A stretch of DNA of 10,690 bases, from positions 1 through 10,690 of the forward strand of contig CALZAJ010000039.1 of assembly GCA_945613785.1 (NCBI GenBank), written 5' to 3'. The DNA is from an uncultured Verrucomicrobiota bacterium (GTDB lineage Bacteria; Verrucomicrobiota; Kiritimatiellia; RFP12; UBA1067). The position numbers and the translations under genes were made by a program. The first letter of the stretch is position 1. Each line of letters begins with the position of its first letter. The notes beneath the pieces are model-generated. The model was given only the letters and a program-made list of their open reading frames with translations, was not told the DNA's origin and did no database searches. Shown piece after piece: positions 1-6,124 of the stretch.

Positions 1-422
1 AATCCGAGCAGGGTTCGCCAAGCTCCGCGCACTTCCGCTCGCCGCGCGATCATCAGTCCCGCCACTGCCGCAGCAATCGCCGGCAGTGCTAGGTCTCCTA
101 ATTTCAGCGAGATGATCTGTCCGGTGATGGTGGTTCCGACATTCGCGCCGAAAATGACGCCGATCGCTTGGCGTAGCGACAAAAGTCCAGCATTGACGAA
201 GCCAACGGTCATCACGCTTGTTGCCGATGAACTTTGGATGAGCGCGGTCACTGCCGCGCCGGCGACGATAGCCAGTAGTCGGTTGCGCGTCATATAGTTG
301 AGCGCGCCCTTGAGTTTGGCTCCGGCCGTTTCCTTCAGGCCGTCGCTCATCAGCCCCATGCCATAGATGAAAAGCGCTAACGCTCCCAATACCGAGGTTA
401 AAAGCTTGATTCCTTCGCTCAT
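1..422 (-). CDS. Na/Pi cotransporter family protein, N-terminal part (cut by window edge)
   Basis: This is the first 140 codons of a sodium-dependent phosphate cotransporter (Na_Pi_cotrans family, NptA/YjbB-like), an inner-membrane protein that moves phosphate with sodium. The family's signature is visible: QSSSAT at residues 63-68 and GANVGTT at 92-98, each within hydrophobic segments. The N-terminus (about residues 5-25) is a membrane helix containing GALALFIYGMGLM, which is also typical. The start at 422 is chosen because AAGGG lies seven bases upstream and the family normally begins right at this helix. The gene continues beyond position 1, so the second repeat and any PhoU-like C-terminal domain cannot be seen. 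Its codons are more AT-rich (TTA, CTT, GGA) than those of the other genes here. Phased 11-bp repeats about 80-120 bases upstream suggest phosphate-starvation control. Confidence 0.9.
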   Translation of the reverse strand, partial: MSEGIKLLTSVLGALALFIYGMGLMSDGLKETAGAKLKGALNYMTRNRLLAIVAGAAVTALIQSSSATSVMTVGFVNAGLLSLRQAIGVIFGANVGTTITGQIISLKLGDLALPAIAAAVAGLMIARRAEVRGAWRTLLG

Positions 423-482
423 GTTGTTGCCCTTTGCTTGCGGTTCGTTCCGGAATGGTTCGCTCCTGCGAGTTTTCCTGCA

Positions 483-499
483 GCGAAAGATATTTTCGC
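483..499. repeat. Short inverted repeat in the cotransporter leader
   Basis: GCGAAA at 483-488 and TTTCGC at 494-499 form a perfect 6-bp stem with a 5-base loop. It lies between the Pho-like repeats and the cotransporter start. It overlaps the expected -10 or transcription-start area, so it may be an operator or an mRNA leader hairpin. Its function is unknown. Confidence 0.4.
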
Positions 500-502
500 A
501 GA

Positions 503-544
503 ATTGTGTTAGCCGACGATTATGATTGTGTTATGATTGTGTTA
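503..544 (-). promoter_or_regulatory. Candidate Pho box: 11-bp phased repeats upstream of the Na/Pi cotransporter
   Basis: On the minus strand the nonamer TAACACAAT occurs exactly at 536-544, 525-533 and 503-511. The intervening slot 514-522 keeps only the TAA, so TAA recurs four times at exact 11-base steps. The units at 520-530 and 531-541 are perfect 11-bp tandem copies. PhoB/PhoP-type response regulators bind direct repeats at 11-bp spacing (E. coli CTGTCAT-type, Bacillus TTAACA-type), and the gene downstream is a phosphate transporter. The spacing and the neighbour are direct observations. The regulator's identity is inferred, and no phoB or phoR gene is in the window. AT-rich sequence at 485-496 could supply the -10 region. 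Confidence 0.6.
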
Positions 545-592
545 AGATAGGTCGGGGCTGTCAGCGATTGGCAGAGTGCTTGGGGTGGCGAA

Positions 593-719
593 GGGGTGAC
601 TGAATACCACTAATTTAAGTCGCTTCCGGCGCTTGATGAAGCCTATGGTCGCCTTTGTCGGCCGCTCCGAGGGTCAGACTTGATTGCCACAGTAAATTAC
701 CACAGTCGGCATTTGACCT
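593..719. repeat. Degenerate REP-like repeat sequence in gene-free stretch
   Basis: This non-coding stretch holds two related segments. Positions 593-617 read GGGTGACTGAATACCACTAA and on into TTTA; positions 671-699 begin GGGTCAGACTTGATTGCCAC and also end in an AAATTA-like tail. They align as GACT(T)GA-T-CCAC-AATTTA with small gaps. The second segment carries two CCACAGT copies 13 bases apart (687-693, 700-706) and is bounded by GGTCA (672-676) and TGACC (714-718) in inverted orientation. The look resembles REP sequences linked to IS200-like RAYT transposases, but no transposase gene is present and the match is from general appearance only. Otherwise 424-880 contains only the Pho-like repeats, a decayed gene tail and the hairpins behind the MATE gene. 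Confidence 0.4.
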
Positions 720-826
720 CAGAGCGGCGCCACCCTCCTGATCCGCTCAACCCCTGCCTTTGTGAGCGCGTATTTCTGACGCGGCGAATTCGGATGATCC
801 GGATCCGTGCGGACGATCAGCCCCGC
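719..826 (-). pseudogene. C-terminal remnant of a winged-helix-type protein (AlbA_2/RecG-like or Fic-like tail)
   Basis: Thirty-five codons ending in TGA at 719-721 read AGLIVRTDPDHPNSPRQKYA followed by LTKAGVERIRRVAPL. The arrangement G-L-I-x-R-T-x-P-D-x-P-N-S-x-x-Q-K-Y-x-L-T is familiar from the C-terminal winged-helix end of ATP-binding AlbA_2/RecG-like regulators and of some Fic proteins. No start codon or upstream part of such a gene exists: immediately upstream, the frame runs into low-complexity Gly-rich sequence and the hairpin repeat behind the MATE gene. It is therefore best read as the stump of a deleted gene. The family call rests on recognition of a short motif and is uncertain. 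The stretch could also be a chance frame in GC-rich sequence, although the motif and the clean stop argue against that. Confidence 0.35.
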
Positions 827-843
827 TGACCCTTCCCCGCCCC

Positions 844-888
844 GGAGGTGGAGCTTCCAGCTCCGCCGCATACGGTCATGCTATGCGG
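844..888 (-). repeat. Paired hairpins at the 3' end of the MATE gene, with 24-bp repeat copy 1
   Basis: Two perfect inverted repeats follow each other on the minus strand. The first is CCGCATA/TATGCGG (866-872 with 882-888, loop of 9), which includes the MATE stop codon. The second is GGAGCT-TCC-AGCTCC (850-864). The second sits inside a 24-bp segment (844-867) found identically at 2339-2362 behind the esterase gene. No U-run follows, so this is not a classical Rho-independent terminator. It may instead be a dispersed palindromic 3'-end element that stabilises mRNA or blocks readthrough; that role is inferred. Confidence 0.65.
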
Positions 889-2254
889 AAAGGTGGCGGC
901 GGCTCCACGCGCCGCTGCGGAATCGCAGGAAGAGCGCTGTCGAGAGAACTGCGAAGAATGCCGGCATCGTCCACCAGAGCGCGAGAATCGAGCGGTGAAA
1001 CGCGGCGACGGCAAGTACCGCTGGCATCCAGAGGCAGATGTCGCAGCCGAGCTTCGCGCCCATGACGAACCTGACGTCGCCTACGCCGCGCAAGGCCCCC
1101 TCGAACACCATGCCGATACCTTCCCCAATCTCGCGCACGAGCATTATGAGAAACAGCATGCGCACGGAAGCACGCCACGCCTCCGCGGTGAACTCCACGT
1201 CCTGAGGGAGGAACACGTCCGCAACCACGTCGGAGAGCGGCAGCAGAACGCAGTAGACGGCCGCAAGCAAGCCAAGGCAAAGGAACACTCCCGTCCGGAC
1301 GGTGCGCCTCACCGCCTCCGTATCGTTCGCGCCGTGCCTCCTGCCGGACACTATGCAGACGCCGTCCGAAAGCGCGCACATCACGCAGTAGAAGAGGTTG
1401 TTGACGGCGAACACGACGTTGGCCGAGCCCGCTCCAAGCGCGTCAAAACGTCCGAGGACAAGAGTAAAGACAGTGAATGCGACGCAGGAGGCGAACGCCG
1501 TCATTCCGTTGAACGCGCCCGTTCGCAGGATTTTCCACATAAGCGGGAAGTCCGGCCTCAGTGCTCCGTCGCGTCCATGCGCGCGGACGAGCGCGTCGCG
1601 GCATACCGCCGCGCCCTGCAGCGCGGCGATGGATGCAAGCGAGATGACGCCCGCGATCGCGGCGCCCGCGTTGCCCATCGCGGGGACAGGGCCCCAGCCG
1701 TCTATGAATAGCGGGCTCAGGGCGATATTGACGAGAACGCCGACCACGCCGCAGACCGAGACCCACCCGGTGCGTCCCTGGCCGGTGAGGAGTCCGGCAA
1801 GAACGCCGCTCAGGATCGTGAAGAATCCGCCGGGGACGTAGATTGCGATATACGCTTTCTCCCCCGCGGCGACTTCCGGCGCATGCGCCGCGACGTCGAC
1901 AAGCGCGAACGCAGCAAACGCGAGGAGCACGAGGAGCGGAATCGAGAGGACCGAAAGCCACACGCCCTGCGCGAACGCCCTGACCGCGTCGCGTCCGCGT
2001 CCGGCTCCGTGGAACTGCGCGACGTATACGGAGGTGTAGCCGATTGCCGCCGAAAGGAGGCAGACGAACATGACGGAGACCATTGACGCCGAAAGGGAAG
2101 CCTGCAGCGCGGCGCATCCTCTCTGGGAAAGGAGGAAACGCTCCCAGATGCTGTTCGCCGCGTAGACAAGCTGCATGGCGGCAAGCGGTAGGACGACCTT
2201 AAGCGTCTCCGCAAAGCCACCACCCGGCGCCACATCTCTATTTTCGTCAGACAT
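881..2254 (-). CDS. MATE-family efflux transporter
   Basis: This 457-residue, almost wholly hydrophobic protein has the length and pattern of MATE (multi antimicrobial extrusion) transporters: about twelve membrane helices in two similar halves, exporting cationic drugs or metabolites against Na+ or H+. Family-like stretches include ETLKVVLPLAAMQLVYAAN near the N-terminus, GVLAGLLTGQGRTGWVSVC, then VNIALSPLFIDGWGPVPAMG followed by NAGAAIAGVI, and a second-half copy with ALRGVGDVRFVMGAK. The reading frame stays open to 2404, but I place the start at the ATG at 2254 because the preceding 50 residues translate the cloverleaf repeat and show no transporter-like sequence. An AT-rich TATTAT lies at 2265-2270, ten bases before this ATG, with no Shine-Dalgarno sequence, which fits a nearly leaderless mRNA. 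The 151-base gap and hairpin element separate it from the esterase. The substrate is unknown. Confidence 0.88.
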   Translation of the reverse strand: MSDENRDVAPGGGFAETLKVVLPLAAMQLVYAANSIWERFLLSQRGCAALQASLSASMVSVMFVCLLSAAIGYTSVYVAQFHGAGRGRDAVRAFAQGVWLSVLSIPLLVLLAFAAFALVDVAAHAPEVAAGEKAYIAIYVPGGFFTILSGVLAGLLTGQGRTGWVSVCGVVGVLVNIALSPLFIDGWGPVPAMGNAGAAIAGVISLASIAALQGAAVCRDALVRAHGRDGALRPDFPLMWKILRTGAFNGMTAFASCVAFTVFTLVLGRFDALGAGSANVVFAVNNLFYCVMCALSDGVCIVSGRRHGANDTEAVRRTVRTGVFLCLGLLAAVYCVLLPLSDVVADVFLPQDVEFTAEAWRASVRMLFLIMLVREIGEGIGMVFEGALRGVGDVRFVMGAKLGCDICLWMPAVLAVAAFHRSILALWWTMPAFFAVLSTALFLRFRSGAWSRRHLSA

Positions 2255-2264
2255 CGTCAACACT

Positions 2265-2270
2265 ATAATA
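2265..2270 (-). promoter_or_regulatory. Candidate -10 element of the MATE gene
   Basis: TATTAT on the minus strand matches the sigma-70 -10 consensus at five of six positions and lies 10 bases before the MATE ATG. Transcription would start about 3-4 bases before the codon. A TTGACG occurs 22 bases upstream of it, too far for a normal -35, so only the -10 is called. Confidence 0.4.
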
Positions 2271-2303
2271 AGGTATTTTAGCACTGATTCGGCGTCAAAA
2301 TCA

Positions 2304-2329
2304 ATGCAGTTAAGTGGATTGCACTGCAT
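2304..2329. promoter_or_regulatory. Inverted repeat upstream of MATE, possible operator
   Basis: ATGCAGT (2304-2310) and ACTGCAT (2323-2329) are perfect inverted 7-mers separated by 12 bases. They lie 50-75 bases upstream of the MATE start, between its candidate promoter and the cloverleaf element. The size and position suit a dimeric regulator site, but no cognate regulator is seen nearby. Confidence 0.35.
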
Positions 2330-2332
2330 CTG

Positions 2333-2398
2333 ACCCAAGGAGGTGGAGCTTCCAGCTCCGCCTATCGTGGCGCACCGAGACGGTGCACCTCCTTGGGT
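2333..2398 (-). repeat. Cloverleaf-like palindromic element behind the esterase gene, with 24-bp repeat copy 2
   Basis: A perfect 13-bp outer inverted repeat (2333-2345, ACCCAAGGAGGTG, with 2386-2398, CACCTCCTTGGGT) encloses two inner hairpins. These are GGAGCT-TCC-AGCTCC at 2345-2359 and GCACCG-AGA-CGGTGC at 2372-2386, each with a perfect 6-bp stem. The result is a three-way junction, with one base at each end of the outer stem competing with the inner stems. Positions 2339-2362 are identical to 844-867. The element starts 7 bases past the esterase stop. It lacks a U-run. It could act as a 3'-end mRNA structure, a transcription block between esterase and MATE, or a small non-autonomous repeat (REP/MITE-like). 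Confidence 0.75.
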
Positions 2399-2405
2399 TG
2401 GCAAC

Positions 2406-3755
2406 TTATTTCCGCTTGGCGGACTTCTCGACGTAGACCTGGTTGTCGCCGACCGGCGTGTGGCCGTGGCGCGAGCCCTGCACCCAGGTGATCGACTTAG
2501 GTGCCTTGATTGCGTTGTAAAAGAGCGCGAGGCCCGACGGCGGACAGGTGTAGTCGCCGAGTCCCGCGCGCGAAATCTCCACGCGACACTTCGCGCGGGC
2601 GATATGGCTCACGGCGTCGTAGTAGCCGAGACCCGGCGCCCAGGCGATGTGCCACGGACCGCGTATGCGCTTCCCATCGACGAAGCCCCAGTTGCAGCCC
2701 CAGGTGATGAAGGGACGCGCCAGCGTGACGTCCTTATCGAGTCCCGCCGCCCAGCTCGTCTGGAGTCCCCCCTGGCTGCCGCCTTCGACGATCAGGTCCT
2801 TGCCGTTCCACTCGACGCGCGTCTTCACGAACTCGAGCGCGCGCAGGACGCGTAGCGCCATCCCGTGGAAATAAGCGGTATCCGGATCGGCGTTCTCCTC
2901 CTTCGAAAACGCATACTGCTGTCCCTTCGGCGAGATCTTCGAGAAGAAGTCGTTGTAGTAGCCGCGCTGTTTGCCGAGATCATAGCCGTGGGCGTTGACG
3001 TCGAAATAGATCTCGCCCTTCTTCATCGGCCAGTCCGGCGGCTGCTGGACACCGGTACCATACCCCTGGAAATGGATCCGCGCGACGCAGCTCTTCGCCT
3101 TGGCGTCCGCCGGCACCATCAGATACCCGGTGACGGGACGCGGCCCCGCACAGTCGACGGTGACGGCATAGACCTTGGTCTCGGCGGTCGAACGGACCTC
3201 CTTGACGTCCGCCTTGAGCGGAACCTTCTTCAACTCGGCCTTCTGCTTCGTCCAGTAGGCGTCGAAATCCTTCGGCTCGGGCTTCTCGAGGGCGATCTTA
3301 TCCACATCCGCACCCGCGCCGCCGTCGAAGAAGACGCTGTTATCGTTATCCCAGCCCTCATTGCCCGGGGTACGCCCGCCCCTTTGGACCCAATGCCCGC
3401 CGCCACCGGCGACGATATGAGCCTGGAGCCGCACGAAGCCTGCGCACTCGAGACGCGTCGTCACGACGCAGGTTTCGCCGACCACGAGCCTGCTCTCGCC
3501 CTTCTCCACCTTGCCGTCGTCGCCGGTACGCTCCCAGCGGACGCGGTAGCGGTCGTTCGTCGGCACGGCGTCAAGACCGTCCGTCCGGAGCGTGAAGACG
3601 ATCGGCTCGCCGACCTTGTAGCCGACGGGATTCTCCTTGTCGGTGCAGCCCTTGAGCTGCACCTTGTCGAAAGGCGTCGCGGCCGCGAAGACGGACGCGG
3701 ACAGCAGGCAGATGCCGGCGTTGACGATCCAGGTTCTCAGTTTGATTCTCTTCAT
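2406..3755 (-). CDS. Secreted acetyl esterase, CE7 family (acetylxylan esterase / cephalosporin-C deacetylase type)
   Basis: This 449-residue serine hydrolase removes acetyl groups from sugars or hemicellulose oligomers. Residues 1-25 form a signal peptide with a hydrophobic core NAGICLLSASVFAA. Residues about 30-115 look like an Ig-like beta domain, as found in PVC-group esterases. The alpha/beta-hydrolase part follows from about 155. The catalytic triad is readable: nucleophile Ser327 in GGSQGG, Asp401 in GLGDYTCPPS, and His432 (or His430) in SRHGHTP near the C-terminus. The GxxDxxCPPxS segment is characteristic of CE7. The ATG at 3755 has AGGAG 7-8 bases upstream. A 20-codon ORF ends in an ATGA overlap with this start. 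The gene lies 97 bases after the GH36 gene on the same strand, so they are probably one operon, and the hairpin element directly follows its stop. The exact natural substrate is unknown. Confidence 0.88.
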   Translation of the reverse strand: MKRIKLRTWIVNAGICLLSASVFAAATPFDKVQLKGCTDKENPVGYKVGEPIVFTLRTDGLDAVPTNDRYRVRWERTGDDGKVEKGESRLVVGETCVVTTRLECAGFVRLQAHIVAGGGGHWVQRGGRTPGNEGWDNDNSVFFDGGAGADVDKIALEKPEPKDFDAYWTKQKAELKKVPLKADVKEVRSTAETKVYAVTVDCAGPRPVTGYLMVPADAKAKSCVARIHFQGYGTGVQQPPDWPMKKGEIYFDVNAHGYDLGKQRGYYNDFFSKISPKGQQYAFSKEENADPDTAYFHGMALRVLRALEFVKTRVEWNGKDLIVEGGSQGGLQTSWAAGLDKDVTLARPFITWGCNWGFVDGKRIRGPWHIAWAPGLGYYDAVSHIARAKCRVEISRAGLGDYTCPPSGLALFYNAIKAPKSITWVQGSRHGHTPVGDNQVYVEKSAKRK

Positions 3756-3814
3756 TTCGATTCTCCTAACATGATGGCGCGGAACGCGGCGGCCAGAACC
3801 AGAGATGAGATCAT
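3752..3814 (-). CDS. Possible 20-residue small ORF translationally coupled to the esterase
   Basis: Between the GH36 stop and the esterase start is a short ORF beginning MISSLVLAAAFRA and ending in ESK. Its TGA stop overlaps the esterase ATG as ATGA. A purine-rich AAGGAAGG sits about 4 bases before its ATG, a plausible ribosome site. The N-terminal part is hydrophobic. It could be a coupling or leader peptide that delivers ribosomes to the esterase, or a relic of a signal peptide, or chance. No homologue is recognised. The esterase has its own good Shine-Dalgarno sequence within this ORF. Confidence 0.3.
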   Translation of the reverse strand: MISSLVLAAAFRAIMLGESK

Positions 3815-3847
3815 CTTACCTTCCTTTCCCTTTGAATCATACGGTTG

Positions 3848-6124
3848 TCAGTCCTCGCAGAAGAGCTCGAACACGGCGGAATCGTAGTCGTCCGTCCCGA
3901 GCCAGATCGGAAGCCCGAGCTTCATCAGCGCCTCGCCGGAGACCGGCGCGACACCGTCGGCCATCTCGGCGCGATAGGCGTCGGGACGCTTCAGCAGCTT
4001 CGAATGGGCCCAGGACTTCGGCCACGTGTTGAGCTCGCGCAGACGGTACTTCTTCGCCGGGTCGAGACCCTGGAGATGAAGCGGCGGGACGTAGTTCTGC
4101 TGCATGCGGCGGGAGAGTCCGTAGACGAACACCACCGCATTCCGCTTCGCCTCGTCGACGTACATGAGCGACGCGTAGTCGCGCTCGTAGGGCGAAACCA
4201 GACGGTAGAGGTCGCCCTGCTGGATCACCGGACGCAGCCGGCGGTATTCCGCGAGCGCGTTCTTCACCAGCGCAAGTTCGTCCGCGGTCATCTTCTTCGG
4301 CTGCATCTCGAGTCCGAGACGTCCGGACGACGCGACGTCACAGCGGAACTTCATCGGGGTCTTGCGTCCCCAGCAGATCGTCACATGGCTCGCCATCGCG
4401 CAGGCCGGATAGAACTGCGAGGCGCCCCACTGGATCATCACGCGTTCGCGCGCGTCCGTGTCGTCGGAAGTCCAGAACTCGTCCGCGTACCGGAGCGAAC
4501 CGTAGTCCATGTGCCCGCCGCCCGAGGCGCACGCCTGCAGATCGACCTTCGGGTACTTCGTCCGCTGCCGGTTCAAGACGTCGTAATAACCCATCGTGTA
4601 CTCGTAGACGAGGTTGCCCTGATGCGCGGCATCGAGATAAGGAGAACCGAGGTTCATGAAGTCCGCGTTGGCGTCCCACTTCACGTAGGCGAGCGAGGGG
4701 ACGGACGCGTAAGCGGCGTCGAGCTGCTTCCAGATCGCGTCACGCACGTCGGGATTCGTGAAGTCCAGCACGACCTGCGTGCCGCCGCGGCCCTGACGGA
4801 GCTCGCGGTTCTTCTCGCGCAGCACCCACTCGGGATGCGCGGTCACGAGTTCGGAGCGGGTGTTGGCCATCTCGGGCTCGACCCAGAAGCCGAACCTGAG
4901 TCCGCGCTTCGCGGCCTCGTTCGCGACGCCGACGAGTCCGTGCGGCAGCTTCTTCTCGTTGATGCACCAGTCGCCGAGTCCGCGGTGGTCGTCGTCGCGC
5001 GCGAATTCGCCGCGGCCGAACCAGCCGTCGTCCAGGACGAACATCTCGACCCCAGCCTTGACCGCGCCATCCATGATCTCGTTGAGGAGCGGCTCCGTGA
5101 AGGCCATGTAGGTTCCCTCCCAGTTGTTCAGCAGCGTCGGACGCTCCTTCGTGCCGGCGGGCAGCCAGTGAAGACGCGCGAACCGGTGGAAGGCTCGGGA
5201 GATCTCGCCGCGGCCTTCGGTCGAATGACTGAAGAGCACGGTCGGCAGGTCGATCGAGCGGCCGCCGTCCAGCACGTAGTCGCCGGCGAAATTGTCCACG
5301 CCCGCACAGATCTCGATCGAATCGGTCTGGCTGCGGCGGACGCCCGCATGCCAGGCGCCGGTCCAGGCGAGCGCGACACCGATCACCTCGCCGTCGGTCT
5401 CCGTCGCGGGAGCGCCGATCTCAAGCATGAACGAGGGGTTGTTCATCCACGCGTCACGGACGCCCGAACGCGAACCGATCGAGACGGTCTGTCCTCGGAC
5501 GATCTCGGACGTGCCGAGCTGTCCTTCGGAAGCCCACTGCGCCGCCGCGGACTGGAAACGGAAGCGGTCGCCGACGAGCGGCAGGAAGACCGCGAGCGAA
5601 TCCATGGTGCGGAGACGGACCGCGTCCCTGCCCGTGTTCCGGATCGTGACGGACGTCTCGAAGACCTCGCTCCCCTTGCGGAGACGGAAGGTCTGGACGA
5701 CCTGCAGCGGATAATGGCGGTCGGCGTAGCTGACGACCAGTTCCTGATTTCCGCCGGTACTGCAGTTTTCGACGCCGGTCACGGCGAGATCGAGCGTGCG
5801 GCAGCCATCCGCGAACTCAACGGCGAGTCCGCCGAAGCGGTTGAGGTTCCCCGCCGAATCGCCGAGGACGGAATACGCGAGCGGTGCCTCCATTCCCAGG
5901 GACGAACTGCTCTCGCGGTTCCAAGCGAGACGAAGCGCGCTCTGCGCGTCCTCGACGCGGGCGCCGAACTGACGCAGGAACAGGCGCGGCGCGCCGGCGG
6001 CCTCGGCGGTCTCGAAAAGCATCATGGACTTTCCAGACACGAGACTGTAGACCTCGGAATAAGCCGGAAACGCGAGACTCGCGACGGCGAACACGGATAC
6101 GATAACTGACTTCTTCATCTTCAT
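3848..6124 (-). CDS. Secreted alpha-galactosidase, GH36 family
   Basis: This 758-residue retaining glycosidase releases terminal alpha-galactose from oligo- or polysaccharides such as raffinose-type sugars or galactomannan side chains. A signal peptide is visible (KKSVIVSVFAVASLAFPAYS, residues 4-23). The N-terminal beta-sandwich runs to about 320, then a TIM barrel with the family hallmarks: NNWEGTYMAF (333-342), FVLDDGWFG (362-370), WVEPEM (414-419), the nucleophile Asp484 in YVKWD, CASGGGHMDYG (532-542), and the acid/base Asp554 in WTSDDTD, where most relatives have SDNTD. A C-terminal beta domain follows. Its ATG overlaps the upstream glycosidase stop (ATGA at 6121-6124), so translation is probably coupled. 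GAGGAGG lies 4 bases before this ATG and 10 before a second ATG at 6118, which is an alternative start. Domain boundaries are estimates. Confidence 0.93.
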   Translation of the reverse strand: MKMKKSVIVSVFAVASLAFPAYSEVYSLVSGKSMMLFETAEAAGAPRLFLRQFGARVEDAQSALRLAWNRESSSSLGMEAPLAYSVLGDSAGNLNRFGGLAVEFADGCRTLDLAVTGVENCSTGGNQELVVSYADRHYPLQVVQTFRLRKGSEVFETSVTIRNTGRDAVRLRTMDSLAVFLPLVGDRFRFQSAAAQWASEGQLGTSEIVRGQTVSIGSRSGVRDAWMNNPSFMLEIGAPATETDGEVIGVALAWTGAWHAGVRRSQTDSIEICAGVDNFAGDYVLDGGRSIDLPTVLFSHSTEGRGEISRAFHRFARLHWLPAGTKERPTLLNNWEGTYMAFTEPLLNEIMDGAVKAGVEMFVLDDGWFGRGEFARDDDHRGLGDWCINEKKLPHGLVGVANEAAKRGLRFGFWVEPEMANTRSELVTAHPEWVLREKNRELRQGRGGTQVVLDFTNPDVRDAIWKQLDAAYASVPSLAYVKWDANADFMNLGSPYLDAAHQGNLVYEYTMGYYDVLNRQRTKYPKVDLQACASGGGHMDYGSLRYADEFWTSDDTDARERVMIQWGASQFYPACAMASHVTICWGRKTPMKFRCDVASSGRLGLEMQPKKMTADELALVKNALAEYRRLRPVIQQGDLYRLVSPYERDYASLMYVDEAKRNAVVFVYGLSRRMQQNYVPPLHLQGLDPAKKYRLRELNTWPKSWAHSKLLKRPDAYRAEMADGVAPVSGEALMKLGLPIWLGTDDYDSAVFELFCED

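Noticed and set aside
424..880. CRISPR array, tRNA or other RNA gene in the gene-free stretch
   Set aside because: The only regular repeats are the 11-bp phased units without spacers, and I see no tRNA-like arms or conserved RNA motif.
844..888. Rho-independent terminator of the MATE gene
   Set aside because: Stable hairpins exist but no U-run follows on the minus strand, so I call it a structured repeat instead.
848..1711. A 287-codon plus-strand frame opposite the MATE gene
   Set aside because: Highly charged Arg/Glu/His composition typical of the antisense of a membrane-protein gene; it begins inside the 24-bp repeat.
2255..2404. N-terminal 50-residue extension of the MATE frame
   Set aside because: It is only the translation of the cloverleaf repeat and upstream promoter region, and MATE proteins normally begin near residue 51 of this frame.
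2865..3887. A 340-codon plus-strand frame opposite the esterase
   Set aside because: Antisense shadow; its sequence is low-complexity Leu/Arg/Asp-rich and it crosses the esterase start region.
3845..6109. A plus-strand open frame of about 754 codons opposite the GH36 gene
   Set aside because: It mirrors the GH36 gene almost end to end, has no recognisable motifs and is rich in Arg, His and Val as expected from the antisense of GC-rich codons. The GH36 frame has all catalytic motifs.
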